The notes: generated from the sequence alone by a model not told the origin. 64,000 bases of DNA from Antilocapra americana (GCA_007570785.1 ML660777.1:3363436-3427435); one strand, 5' to 3'. Numbered from the stretch's first letter, positions 49,056-60,741 are shown. Made by a program: numbers and translations.

Positions 49056-49379
49056 ATTAGATTGCTATTGCTAAATAAAATCATGTGGATTAAGTGGCTC
49101 AAAATGTGCCCATTCTCTTCCTAATGTAGTCTCTCATTTACATTCTTTATGCTTAAACTTTATGACAGTTTCTAGGATATTTTTAACTGATCTTTAAAAT
49201 TGGTCCAGGTGACAATTAAAGAATAAACTCATTAGAGAAAAAAAATAAGAGCACAGAGCAAAGATGGAGAAATATTTTGAGGGTCTTCTCTGAGATTATA
49301 AACTACTCAAGAGTGGTCAGATCCTATTTATTTTGGTTTCCCTGGGGCCAAACACAGAGACTGGAAGAGTATAAGATCA

Positions 49380-49545
49380 AGGGTTCCCAAACATTAAAAG
49401 TGATAATACTTACCAGGAAAGTTTAAAAAACAATATAATTTGGGACTCTGTTTCTGGATATTCTCCTTTAGTAGATCTATAAAGAAGTCTAGTAATCTCT
49501 GTATTTCAGAACTCTACATGTCATTTTGATGTTTGGGACCCAACT
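49380..49545 (+). repeat. MER5A-like hAT remnant
   Basis: 'gggttcccaaacattaaaagtgataatacttaccagg' to 'tcattttgatgtttgggaccc' follows the MER5A layout with degenerate terminal repeats. Not certain. Confidence 0.5.
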
Positions 49546-49570
49546 GATATTGAAAGTCCATGAGTTCAAT

Positions 49571-49603
49571 GGGTTTCCCTGGTGGCTCAAATGGTAAAGA
49601 ATA
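49571..49603 (+). mobile_element. 33-bp Bov-tA head fragment with flanking direct repeats
   Basis: Only the tRNA-like head is present ('gggtttccctggtggctcaaatggtaaag', no body or tail). AGTTCAAT sits at 49,563-49,570 and again at 49,604-49,611. A normal SINE insertion should keep the 3' tail, so this is odd. It may be an insertion primed internally at the A-rich 'gtaaagaat', or a later deletion. Confidence 0.7.
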
Positions 49604-49611
49604 AGTTCAAT

Positions 49612-50200
49612 AGTTCAAAAATTGTTAGGAATTTAGAAGCCTCCTAAAAAAACACAAAGGTCAAGAAACAGACAAATTCCACACAGCCCACTTGAACCAA
49701 AAATTTTAAAAGATAGCATAGTCTAAAAAAATGCACTTTTATCTCAAGCTCTTCAAACCAATTATCTGCCTTTACTGCATCACATTATATTCTGATTCAT
49801 GATACAGATATTTCTCTTCTGAGATATGCCCTCAACTGGGTAGCCTAAATCATAGCTTCACAGCAATTATGTTTTTCAAGACAGATAATTTATGATTATC
49901 TGATTATCCACTTTTCAGATTAGCTCTGGCCTAAATTTTACCTCCAAATAGACATTCCTCACAGCTTGCCATATTTTGGGGTCTTTTCTCCCTGTCTTGT
50001 AAATTGATTTTAATTTTAACCTTATGAGGAGGATGAAAGAAAAAACATAGAAAAATTGAATGCAGTGGCATCACTTATCACATCACAAAGTCTACAAAAA
50101 TTAGTTGAAGATTCTAACGTAGTCTATGAGTTTTCATGAATCTGGCCAATTATTGCCAATAATCAAGAGTTGTTTTGCAGAGAAGCTATAAACCACCTTT
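49612..50200. other. no recognised feature
   Basis: Unassigned AT-rich DNA. Confidence 0.45.
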
Positions 50201-50216
50201 TAAAATATAAAGAGCT

Positions 50217-51530
50217 AAAGAATGAAACTAGAACACTTTCTAACACCATACACAAAAATAAACTTAAAATGGATCAAAGATCTAAACATAAGACCAGAAC
50301 TATAAAACTCCTAGAGGAAAACATAGGGAAAACACTCTCTGACATAAACCAAAGCAGGATCCTCTATGACCCACCTCCCAGAATATTGGAAATAAAAGCA
50401 AAAATAAACAAATGGGACCTAATTAAAATTAAAAGCTTCTGCACAGCAAAGGAAACTAAAAGCAGGGTGAAAAGGCCACCTTCAGAATGGGAGAAAATAA
50501 TAGCAAACAATGCAATGGACAAACAATTAATCTCAAAAATATACAAGCAACTCCTGCAGCTCAATTCCAGAAAAATAAATGACCCAATCAAAAAGTGGGC
50601 CAAAGGACTTAACAGACATTTCTCCAAAGAAGACATAAAAATGACTAACAAACACACGAAAAGATGCTCAACATCACTCATTATCAGAGAAATCCAAATC
50701 AAAACCACAATGAGGTACCACTTAACACCAGTCAGAATGGTTGCCAAAAGTCTACAAGCAATAAATGCTGGAGAGGATGTGGAGAAAAGGGAACCCTCTT
50801 ACACTGTTGGTGGGAATGCAAACTAGTACAGCCACTATGGAGAACAGTGTGGAGATTCCTTAAAAAACTGGAAATAGAACTGCCATATGACCCAGCAATC
50901 CCACTGCTGGGCATACACACCAAGGAAACCAGAATTGAAAGAGACAGGTGTACCCCAGTGTTCATCGCCGCATTGTTTACAATAGCCAGGACATGGAAGC
51001 AACCTAGATGTCCATCAGCAGATGAGTGGATAAGATAGCTGTGGTACATATACACAATGGACTATTACTCAGCCATTAAAAAGAATACATTTGAATCAGT
51101 TCTACTGAGGTGGACGAAACTGGAGCCTATTATATAGAGTGAAGTAAGCCAGAAGGAAAAACAATAATACAGTATACAATAACGCATATATATGGAATTT
51201 AGAAAGATGGTAACGAGAACCCTGTATGTGAGACAGCAAAAGAGATGCAGATGTATAGAACAGTCTTTTGGACTCTACGGGAGAGGGCAAGGGTGTAATG
51301 ATATGGGAGAATGGCACTGAAACATGTAAATTATCATATGTGAAATCAATTGGCAGCCCATGTTTGATGCTTGATACAGGGTGCTAAGGGATGGTGTACC
51401 AGGATGTCCCAGAGAGATGAAATCGGGAGGGAGGTGGGAGGGGGGTTCTGGAAGGGGAACACATGTATACCCATGGCAGATTCATGTCAATGTATGGCAA
51501 AACCAACACAATAATGTAAAGAAAGTAAAA
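50217..51530 (+). mobile_element. ruminant L1, 5'-truncated, sense, 16-bp TSD
   Basis: TAAAATATAAAGAGCT (50,201-50,216) and TAAAATACAAAGAGCT (51,531-51,546) differ at one base; the TT/AAAA context before the left copy is an ideal L1 endonuclease site. The insert holds the ORF2 C-terminal part, read as [20 protein letters not shown] from about 50,317. A frame change near 50,740 leads into [19 protein letters not shown], and a TAG follows DEWIR near 51,036. The 3' UTR then ends in an A-rich tail. Dead copy. Confidence 0.96.
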
Positions 51531-51546
51531 TAAAATACAAAGAGCT

Positions 51547-52096
51547 TTCACTTTTTCCCTTCAAAGCTTGGGATAATGTGATTAGAACTGAGCAAAATCA
51601 AAGCAGTGAAAGTAAGACATAAATCATTTTTCCTATTATTAGAATTTAAAATGTCATGTTTCATTGTCATTTTATCATGTTATAATATAAACAATAAGAT
51701 CTGGGGAACAGACTTTTAATAGCCCTTTAAGAATTATTTGCAGAGTCATTTATGGGATTCCCTTTCCAAGCCCTTCATCTTTGAAATCTTGGTTTTTTCC
51801 TCCTAAATTTTTTAAAGAATTTAACAGGGCTTTTTCTATTTAAGGAAAATTTAAATCTAGTTTAGTTTTTTAAAAAGAACTTATATTAGATAGGTTAATT
51901 ATAACCTATTTTGAAGCCATTTCAATAGCTTAAGATAATTTAAAATAACTTTACTGAGAGCCATGTTTCATTACTTACTGATATAACTCTCTCTTACTTG
52001 GATAATCATAATGGTCATTTTATTAATTTGTTCTATTCCATTCAACTAAATTTTTAGTATTCCAAAAGGACACATATGCTTGGTAACTGACTCCTT
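51547..52096. other. no recognised feature
   Basis: AT-rich DNA, nothing recognised. Confidence 0.45.
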
Positions 52097-52113
52097 AAAT
52101 TATAGTCAAAGTA

Positions 52114-52582
52114 ATATTCCATTGTGTATATATACCACAGCTTTCTTATCCATTCGTCAGTTGATGGGCATCTAGGTTGCTTCCATGTCCTGGCTATTGT
52201 AAACAATGCAGCGATGAACATTGGGGTGCACGTGGCTCTTTCAATTCTGGTTTCCTCTGTGTATATGCCCAGCAGTGGGATTGCCGGGTCATATGGCAGG
52301 TCTATTTGCAGCTTTTTAAGGAATCTCCACACTGTTTTCCATAGTGGCTGTACTAGTTTGCATTCCCACCAACAGTGTAAGAGGGTTTTCTTCTCTATAA
52401 ATAATGCTTCAGTAAACCTGCTTTATATACCTTTGGATACTAATCTGATGATCTCTGTAGGATGAATTTTTATAAGTAGATTTATGAGGTTAGAGTATGA
52501 ATTTTTTAAGAATTTTTTGATGTGGACCATTTTGAAAGTCTTTATTAAATTTGCTACAATGTTGCTTCTAAAAAAAAAAAAA
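52114..52582 (+). mobile_element. polyadenylated retrocopy built from antisense repeats, perfect 17-bp TSD
   Basis: AAATTATAGTCAAAGTA lies at 52,097-52,113 and identically at 52,583-52,599. The left part (52,114-52,392) is ruminant L1 in antisense (its - strand reads [20 protein letters not shown]). The middle (52,393-52,510) looks like older, diverged antisense LINE. The right part (52,519-52,569) resembles the antisense tail of a CHR-type SINE. An ATTAAA at 52,544-52,549 stands 20 nt before a 16-A tail (52,570-52,585). A + strand poly(A) following antisense repeat sequence suggests a processed copy of a cellular transcript, rather than an L1 copying itself. Confidence 0.75.
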
Positions 52583-52599
52583 AAATTATAGTCAAAGTA

Positions 52600-53811
52600 C
52601 TACAAAGGTAAAAACAAAATATGTCTATAAGCTCTTTTGAATAACAGTGCCTTAAATAGGTCTAAAATTAAACACAAATTTCATTTATGCACTTCCTACT
52701 TTTACAGAAGATTTAAGGCATGTATTATATTGAATATGCATTTGAGTAATAAATAGACAAATAGCCAAATTTCCAATTCATGTGATACTCTCTGTAAAGA
52801 AGTCATTGTCATTGTCGGTGGTCAAATTTAATTATTTAATTAACATAAAATCAATTAATACATCAAATTGTTGTCTCAGTGAGATGTATTAATGCAAGAG
52901 TCAGAGGTATCCTGCCAGAAATTCACTAGTTCATTATCTCCAGTTGCCATTATTAGGCAGAATGGACTTTGAGAATTAGCTTTGTTTCTGGACTCTTCCT
53001 GTCTCCAGTAAGCATGGATTAGCAAGGATTAGACTGTTTGTGAATAAATATGAAAGACAAAAACAAAATGACATCCAAACTATAGCTCAAAGAAATCAAA
53101 TGTTGAATTAAAATGTCAGCGTTTTCATTGGAAATTTGGAAGACTGAATATCCTACACTGTTAGCAGAACAATATCTCAAAGACCTTAGACTGTTCCCTA
53201 AATGTCCCACATTTGTAGAAGTCATAAAATTAGAGAGCTTTATTTACTGCTATCTCTCCATTCCTATTTACTATTACATATAATATTTTATTTAGCAAAA
53301 GATTTTAAACCTCTCTTTTAAAATCTTTACCAACAACGGGTCTTACACTATAGTTCATTCCATTTGAGAATTCTAGTTTGGACCTTCCCCCTTAAATTAG
53401 AGGAATAGAATGTCTTGCGATTAATATCCATATGTCCTATTCTTGACCCCTTCAACACATGAACAAGACTAATTCCTCTTTCCTTCTGATAATAGGGACG
53501 ACTAGTGTTGCTTCTTTTCCTTTATGATTCCTATATCATTTCATACGGAATGGACCCTTGTTGCTTCTACCTGCCCAACATTTCTTTTCCTTGACTTTGG
53601 AAATCTCATTCCATGTGGATTGGGGTGGTTGACTCCACCTCTCCTCTTGCTCACAAGACTGAAGGGGCCAGGCCCATCATCATGAGTCAATAAATGCCCT
53701 TTTTTACTATGTAGTTTACATAGGGCATCTCACTTTTGCTAAATAGATAATGATGATGGGAACAAACCTGACAACAATGCACTGGGTGCCAGGCACCATC
53801 TCATTGCTGTC
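52600..53811. other. no recognised feature
   Basis: About 1.2 kb. 53,300-53,700 has the feel of an old repeat but could not be placed. No gene. Confidence 0.4.
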
Positions 53812-53938
53812 ATTGTTGTTAGTCACTCAGTCCTCAGCTGTGTCCACCTCATTGAGACTCCATGGACTGTGGCCTGCCAGGCTCCTCTGTCCATGGGATT
53901 TTTCAGGCAAGAACACTGGAGTGGGTTGCCATTTCCTC
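53812..53938 (-). mobile_element. Bov SINE tail half, antisense
   Basis: 'cattgttgttagtcactcagtcctcagctgtgtcc' to 'ggcaagaacactggagtgggttgccatttcc'. Only the 3' half is present; the (TTG)-type tail resembles BovB-type tails. Confidence 0.9.
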
Positions 53939-54821
53939 CATTGAACTGTCAGCTAATTACCTTAAAAGGTAAGAGGGTAAAGAACTCATTCGGTACAGGG
54001 CAGAGTAGGGATCCAGGCCAAGGCAGCCTGGACCCAGAAACCGTGCTTCACCATTGTGCAGGGCTGCCCATCACCTGGCTTTGAGACACTACATGCAACG
54101 AGATCTGAATGTGGTTCACACACAGCCTGAGCCCATACAACACAGGATCATTACATTTTCCTCCAAATTAACTTTAAAACTTAATAAAGGACCTGATAAT
54201 AAAAACATTTTGAACATATTTTTTACAGGACTCACATTAAGAAGGGTCTCTCCTGCATTTAAAGTAGGTATTTAGAGATTAAGGAAGAGTTTAGAACTGA
54301 TAGTTTCTTTTCCTAGACCACACAAGCTTAAAGGGCGACTTAGTCTATATTTTTATATTAAAACAGTTTTAAAATAAACATTTTAAAGTATTAATGACAA
54401 AAATATCAGATCTTAAAAATGATCTAGTAACTTTGGCAACTCTCTTTAATAAAGTGGAACAGTGCACTGACTGTCATCTAGTACTTAAATAGTGATCATA
54501 TGTTACGTATAAGAGCAATATTAAGAAAATATCTGTAAATATAATAATTGTTGAATAGTTATAGTTAAAAAGAAAAAAATTTTAAAGACAAATGTGACCC
54601 TTTTGCTTTTGTGAGAAATTTTAAATTACTAGCTCAAGGAAGTCAGATATTATACAGTAAGAATCAGGAAAAGCATCACATTTTAGCAAAATAAAAGATT
54701 CAAATGTTGTCATAGGTTTGAACATTTTCTGAAAATAAATAAAGCGTCATAGAACATTGGTACAGAATTGCAGAGTTTAGTGCTAAACCTTACATTGTTT
54801 AAACTATTAATTAATCAAAGC
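53939..54821. other. no recognised feature
   Basis: Unassigned AT-rich DNA. Confidence 0.45.
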
Positions 54822-54831
54822 ATTTTAAATT

Positions 54832-54917
54832 TTGTTGCTGTTGTTCAGTATCTCAGTCTTGTCTGACTCTTTGAGACCCTATGAACTTCAGCATGTCAGG
54901 CTTTCCTGGCATTCATT
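54832..54917 (-). mobile_element. BovB/Bov SINE tail-only insertion, antisense
   Basis: About 80 bp: 'ttgttgctgttgttcagtatctcagtcttgtctgactctttgagacc' to 'gcatgtcaggctttcc', the extreme 3' end of BovB. ATTTTAAATT at 54,822-54,831 and 54,918-54,927 may be the TSD, but it is low-complexity. A strongly 5'-truncated insertion. Confidence 0.75.
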
Positions 54918-54927
54918 ATTTTAAATT

Positions 54928-56431
54928 AATCTATAAAAACAAACTTAATGAATTTAGGTGAAAACCAGGTAACAATTCTATTGTTCAATTTGACAATACA
55001 AAAACTATAGAGCACTAATAGAATTAATATAATTATTTCTAATATTAACTGTATTTCCAACACAGAAAGACAGATACACACACAACTGTGCACACATGTA
55101 CATCATTGCAGGAACTCTTACAGATTCCTGGGGCAGACTTGCCAATTCTGAATTATTTGCAAGTTATCCATTTTGAGAATTATCCACTTTGAATTTTATA
55201 TTCTCAGTTGTTTTTTCTCTTTAGTTATAAACCAGCATGCTAATCTAGGCAATTGCAATTGGTATCTTCTCAGAGGATCCAAGTGAATTTGCATATAAGT
55301 TTAGGCGAAATTGTAATTATGCAAATATGAAACAGGGAAAAGTCATAGTGCATATGAATTCAAAATAATGCATAAATAATTTCTGGATTGCTTTTTGTTT
55401 CCGTGACATTGCACCTCTTAATTGGCATAGATAATAAGTTGACTGTACTTAAGTATGCAATTTATTTCAATATCTGTAACTCTTATCCTATTAATACAGG
55501 CTTTGCAGTGATTCCAGTGTAGCATGTATCACTGTCCTTGACCTAAATGTGCAACATAAGAAGTACATAAGGATCCACATGGTTGATACAGAGTATGATA
55601 TATCATGCAGCTTAGAAGTTATTGCTGTGCTAAAATAAAAGTCTAAAACATAGCTCTGAAAAGTCATCTGGCTTCATCATGTATATAGAACTGCATAAGC
55701 AAAATATGAGGTAAGAAATAAATTCAATGCCTTCTTTTCTAAGTAGAAACTGAGAACAGAGGTTATATAGATCCAGAAATAAAAATAACAGAAAGCTCCC
55801 TTCCCAAATTCCCATGAAAAGTAAAAGAAAATGTCCAAACTGAGAGGGAAAAAATGTTCTTAATAAGATTAGAAACCAGTTAATATAAATAAAATGACCT
55901 TCTAGAATCCCGTCAAAAGTTCTACAAACTCTCAAGTTAATTGGACTGAATTAGGAAACAACGTAAGTAGTGGTCCAAGTTCTACTCATCCATTTTAAGG
56001 AATTTCCCCTTCCATTTGAATTCTGACCAGTCCTTTCATAGCCAGGAGGAGAAAGTAGCATTCTTTGAATGCCTGCTCTATAGCAGAAGTGTGTCCACTG
56101 CTCTGAAATCAGCCTGTCCTCCAGTCTCAAGTATGCACACGGAGGCTGCCAGCAGAGAAGCAGACAACAGCAGCTCTAAGAGAAGTCCTGCCTGTTGGTT
56201 GCATTGACTTACCAGACCTGGTCAGACAGCTTCATGCAAAGATGGGCAACGGGAAAACAGTCAGCATGGGTCCATGAAACAAAATTTGTAGCGCAGGAAG
56301 AAAGGGAACAATTTTCTAAAGGCATGATAGGGAGCAGGGAACCTCAAAAATAGAAATGTAAAGCAGTTTAGAAAATCTACTTGATGTTTAAATTGAGATT
56401 TTTTAAAGGATGCCATTTCTCATAACCCATG
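54928..56431. other. no recognised feature
   Basis: About 1.5 kb. The 101-codon frame at 55,630-55,935 (-) is Phe/Leu-rich because of AT composition and has no known domain; it is not called a gene. Confidence 0.45.
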
Positions 56432-56555
56432 GAGGAGGACATGGCAACCCACTCCAGTATTCTTGCCTGGAGAATCCCATGGACAGAGGAGCCTGGTGGG
56501 TTACAGCCCATAGGGTTGCAAAGAGTCAGACACAACTGAAGTAACTGAGCAAGAA
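56432..56555 (+). mobile_element. Bov-A body and tail, sense
   Basis: 'ggaggacatggcaacccactccagtattcttgcctggagaatcccatgg' to 'cagacacaactgaagtaactgagc'. The tRNA head is missing (a Bov-A monomer or a truncated Bov-tA). Confidence 0.92.
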
Positions 56556-56639
56556 TGCATGCATTCCTATTAAACAAGAATGAACTAAGGCAAGAAAAAA
56601 AGGATATGAAGAGATTATAGAGAAATAAAACATAGAGAA

Positions 56640-57220
56640 ACTGATGGGAAAAAATGGCAAAACAGGCATGGTAGAAAACTAAATACAGTGAACAAACCTA
56701 AATATAGAACAAAAATCAATTTTAAATGATAAAAAATAAAAAAGTAAAAGACATTTTCAAAACAAGACATGGAATGGCAACCCCTGCCAGCACAGAAGAC
56801 AACAGGACAGAAGAAATTATCATAAATACAGAACAAAAACCAGAACTAAGTGGGAGATTTGGAAACTGAGAGGATTTACAAAATGGGATGAGAACTTTGG
56901 CAATGTAAATACATACTTGTAAGTTTTATTGTTGTCTCAAAGATCAAGAATGCTAAAAATCCTGGCTGGGGAAAAAAAAAGCTCACCTTCAAAATAAATC
57001 AAATTGAAAGTTCCATAGATTTTTCTCCTGCAACAGTGTCAACCAAAGAACAATGAAGCAACATTCAGAGGTTTGAGGGACTCCCTGATATATTACATCT
57101 CAGAAATTATGACACCAAAATACCTTCTCTGCAAAATTCTCTCAATGATGTACACTATGAGATGAAGTAAGAACCACATCATGAGCAAATAGATGATAGA
57201 ATATGACCAAGGTAAGCTTT
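56640..57220 (+). repeat. possible old L1/HAL1 remnant, sense
   Basis: 'ctcaccttcaaaataaatcaaattgaaagttcc', 'ctcctgcaacagtgtcaaccaaagaacaatgaagcaacattc' and 'caccaaaataccttctctgcaaaattctc' recall a region of half-L1 elements. Weak. Confidence 0.4.
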
Positions 57221-57503
57221 GAAATATTTTAAAGATATCATGATATTAGATTAGAAAAAGATTGAGACTGGTGAGTATAACAATGTTTGTAACTAAAGAA
57301 AAATCAGGTGAAGTTAATCTTGAAATCTAATGATCTATTTATTTTATTTTGTATTAAAATATAGCATTATTATATGGAAAACCATATAATGAATATATTT
57401 AGTATTCACAGCATAAAACACCATATAAACATTAAGTATGGTTTATCGACATTAAGTTAGTGATAAGACACTACTTAGAACTTTCTGGTCCCGGTTTATT
57501 AAT

Positions 57504-57721
57504 CACTGCATCACTGCATGCATGCTCAGTTGGGTCCAACTCTTTGCAGCCCCATGGACTACAGCCTGCCAGGTTCCTCCATCCATGCGATTTCCCAGAC
57601 AAGAATACTAGAGTGGGTTGCCATTTCCTTTTCCAGGGTATCTTCCAGACTAAGGGATCAAACCTGTGTCTCCTGCATCAGCAGGCGGATTCTTTACCAC
57701 TGAGCCACCTGGGAAGCCCAA
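57504..57721 (-). mobile_element. Bov-tA SINE, antisense, perfect 10-bp TSD
   Basis: GTTTATTAAT at 57,494-57,503 and 57,722-57,731. Full-length antisense unit: tail 'gcatgcatgctcagttgggtccaac', body 'gacaagaatactagagtgggttgcc', intact head 'attctttaccactgagccacctgggaagccc'. A duplicated 'catcactg' precedes the tail. Confidence 0.96.
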
Positions 57722-57731
57722 GTTTATTAAT

Positions 57732-58549
57732 ATGTTCATCATCACACTATACAGATATGGACTGAAGCTTCTCATACTGCCTCATGGGATCCAGTTGGGC
57801 ATCTCTTCCCAACACCAAGTTCAGAGACATAAAATCATTGGCTTGATGTCAGATATAGTGGGAGAATGCACACAATGAGAATCAGCAAATGTGGCAAATT
57901 AGGGCTTTTCAAGAAGTCTTCTAGAGAGCAGCATGCTACTGGATGTGTTTGAGGGAAAACAAAATAGATCAGAAATATCCTGAATGCTTAAAATGAAGGA
58001 AACTTTAGTACATCCAATTCTCAAATATCATGCCACCATTTTAAATTGCAGATATTGAGGCTAGAAATTGAGGTAGAAATTCAGAACACTGTTTATTATG
58101 TGAGATTAAGAGAAAAGATAATAATGTTTTCTCTAAATAACTGTGTAGTGACATTACAATCACCCAAGGTCCTCATTCTAAAGTTAATGTAGAAAAACTG
58201 GAAGAAGTCCAGAGAGAGAGGGAAAAATGGAGATAGGACACAACTATTTTTAAAGAATAAACCCAATGGAATATTTTAAGGTCCTTCAAGGAAAAGACAA
58301 TTTTTTTTCCTTCTAAGATGCCAAGTTTGACTCCATGTAACCAATGACTAATTAAACAGTTGAGATGTGAAAGGTGGCTTTAAATGGAGGGAAGTGGGAA
58401 TGACAGAGGAGATTTGGAAGTTAATTCCAAATCTCCAAGACTTACATCTGCAGCATACAATATACAACAACCTGCTTTATTCAATTTGTACTTCTGTTCC
58501 TCATGTTGCAATGAGGTAAGTGACTGATTAGCATGTTATCTCACTGACA
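57732..58549. other. no recognised feature
   Basis: Unassigned DNA without coding signal. Confidence 0.45.
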
Positions 58550-58765
58550 TGTAGTGCTTTATGTTTTGTAAAGCACTTTTACATCTAATTGCTTCCTGTG
58601 TGATCTTCACAATTCTACAAGATGGGGATTTTCTAAACAGAATTTTTTATAGATGAAGAAAGGGAATTCAGAAAGGTATGTAACTTTCAAGGTCAGCCAG
58701 CTAGTTATCAGCAAAGACAGAGGTGCTTAAGTGTCGTGCCTAAGTTGTTCCACTACGCTGGGGAT
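58550..58765 (-). mobile_element. MIR SINE, antisense
   Basis: 'gtaaagcacttttacatctaattgc', 'gatcttcacaattctacaagatgggg', 'tagatgaagaaagggaattcagaaaggtatgtaactttcaaggtcagccagctagttatc' is the antisense MIR in the right order. The best MIR in the window. Confidence 0.78.
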
Positions 58766-59798
58766 GATTCCCAATTTACCATGTAAGATATTGTGTGGGT
58801 ACCTTTATTACATTTAAACCACTTGAAGTTTCACATTGAACAGTGACTACAAAGGCAGTGTACTATTCTTATTTTTGGCTCCAAGGAATTATGTGGTAGA
58901 ATAAAAGAAATTATGTGACAATGAAAAGAGGGGGGAAACCTGTCATTTTATGTTATTGTGTACTTGCCCTTGGGGTTGGATCTGTGTATTAAAGACACTT
59001 GTTACCACGATGTTTCTACTGAATTTCTGAACTATGATCTGGTTATGACAAAAAGGAATGTATTTACTGGGACAGCACAAGCAAGCCTTGCCTCAGTAGG
59101 GGAGACAGACGAGTAAATGTGACAAGGACACTGTGTTTTCAAGAACTGCATCTGTTCTCAGTTCTTCTGGTGAAAGCTTATTAATATGTTTACTACCGCA
59201 GGAGATGGCCAAGTTCTGCAACTCTGCTAACAATGTGCTTAGACTCAGAGACAAGTTGACAGTATTTCCTCTGGTCAGTTTCAACAAATGTTCATAAACA
59301 ACTCTCAGATAGGCCAATAGTAGGCAGATTTCAAGTATTTGGGGAAATCACACCAGTCACAGTGAAAATAAAAATGGTAATGAATGTGAAGATCAGTTAT
59401 TGCTCCTTAAACAATTGTAGATGTTGTGAAACTTGAAAAGACACTAAATTACATATCATTTGGCCCATATCCACTAATTTTAAAAATGAGAGTGACTTGC
59501 CCCACATTCAGTTCTTACTTTGTTAGAACCCAGAGCATCCAGCCCTACAGGTGGTGCTGGTCCGACAAAACCTGCTCATCTAAGGCAGTAATCACAAACA
59601 GCCAGTCAAGGCATACTTAGGCTTTATTTGGTCTATATGAGGTTTTAAAAAATTAATTTTCTAAAATTTAAAGACAGAGACATTTCAGATAGAAATGCCA
59701 GTTTACAGCTTTCCTTGAAATAAGAGATTTGGCAACAGCCAGCCCACATTCTCCTTCAGCTTCAGTTGGCTGAAGATGACATGGTTCTCACATGCTGA
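58766..59798. other. no recognised feature
   Basis: Unassigned DNA. Two short frames (59,093-59,317 on -, 59,426-59,620 on +) have no recognisable domain. Confidence 0.45.
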
Positions 59799-60030
59799 GT
59801 TCAGTTCAGTTCAGTCTCTCAGTCGTGTCCAACTCTTTGCAACCCCACGAGTCGCAGCACGCCAGGCCTCCCTATCCATCACCAACTCCCTGAGTCCACC
59901 CAAACCCAGGTCTGTTGAGTCAGTGATGCCATCCAGCCATCTCATCCTCTGTCATCCCCTTCTCCTCCTGCTCTCAATCTTTCCCAGCATCAGGGTCTTT
60001 TCCAATGAATCAACTCTTTGCATCAGGTGA
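59799..60030 (-). mobile_element. BovB LINE 3' end, antisense
   Basis: Well-preserved antisense BovB terminus: three 'ttcag' tail units, 'tctctcagtcgtgtccaactctttgc', 'gcacgccaggcctccctatccatcaccaactcc', 'catctcatcctctgtcatccccttctcctcctg', ending 'tcttttccaatgaatcaactctttgcatcaggt'. 5'-truncated at about 230 bp. Confidence 0.95.
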
Positions 60031-60137
60031 ATCTCACCCTTTATCTTCACCCCCTTGTCCTCTGTAGACATTAGAGTTTGTGGTCCCTGCTGTCAGGCAG
60101 TTGGATTTTAACAATCAGATTAAAAAGTAACTAACTG

Positions 60138-60336
60138 GGACTTCCCTGGTGGTCCAGTGGTTAAGAATCCATCTTGCAATGCAGGGATGCAGATTCAATC
60201 CCTGGTCTGGGAACTAAGATCCCACCTGCCACAGAGCAACTAAACCCGTGTGCCACAACTAGAGAATCCATGCACCGCAATGAGAGATTCCATGGTGCAA
60301 CAAAAATCTGATTTGCCAAATAAATAAATAAGTTTT
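60138..60336 (+). mobile_element. CHR-type tRNA-derived SINE, sense
   Basis: 'gggacttccctggtggtccagtggttaagaatcc', 'gattcaatccctggtctgggaactaagatccc', 'gagcaactaaacccgtgtgccacaactagag', ending in (AAAT)n. This is the Cetartiodactyla CHR family (tRNA-Glu-like head), different from Bov-tA: its tail is A-rich, so L1 is the likely partner. Flanks AAGTAACT (60,125-60,132) and AAGTAATT (60,337-60,344) agree at 7 of 8. Confidence 0.88.
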
Positions 60337-60355
60337 AAGTAATTTTATAGAAAGA

Positions 60356-60493
60356 TGTGCTGTGCTTAGTCGCTCAATTGTGTCTGACTCTTTGCAACCC
60401 TATGGATCGCAGCTCATGAGGCTCCTCTGTTGATTGGGATTCTCCAGGCAAAAATATTGGAGTGGGTTGCCATGCCCATCTCCAGGGGATCTT
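60356..60493 (-). mobile_element. Bov-tA SINE, antisense, truncated
   Basis: Tail 'gatgtgctgtgcttagtcgctcaattgtgtctg' to 'ggagtgggttgccatgcccatctccaggggatctta'; the tRNA-like head is missing. Confidence 0.93.
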
Positions 60494-60515
60494 ATACAAT
60501 ATTCCAAACATTTCA

Positions 60516-60729
60516 AAAGAAAGAAAGTGAAGTTGCTCAGTCATATCCCACTCTTTAAGACCCCATGGACTGTAGCCTACCAAGGCTTCTCCGTCCATGG
60601 GATTCCCCAGGTAAGAATACTGGAGTGGGTTGCCATTTCCTTCTCCAGAGGATCTTCCCGACCCAGGAGTGGAACCCATGTCTCCTCCATTGCAAGCAGA
60701 CGCTTTACCCTCTGAGCCACCAGAGAAGC
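60516..60729 (-). mobile_element. Bov-tA SINE, antisense, full-length with TSD
   Basis: 'aagtgaagttgctcagtcatatccc', 'aggtaagaatactggagtgggttgcc', head 'cgctttaccctctgagccaccagagaagcc'. Flanks CCAAACATTTCA (60,504-60,515) and CCAAACGTATCA (60,730-60,741) agree at 10 of 12. Confidence 0.95.
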
Positions 60730-60741
60730 CCAAACGTATCA

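Noticed and set aside
50170..50826. A 218-codon open frame on the + strand.
   Set aside because: From about 50,220 it reads as L1 ORF2; the first codons are flanking DNA read in frame. The TSD at 50,201-50,216 shows where the L1 begins.
55630..55935. A 101-codon Phe/Leu-rich frame on the - strand that looks membrane-like.
   Set aside because: Hydrophobicity comes from A-rich sequence on the opposite strand; nothing else supports a protein.
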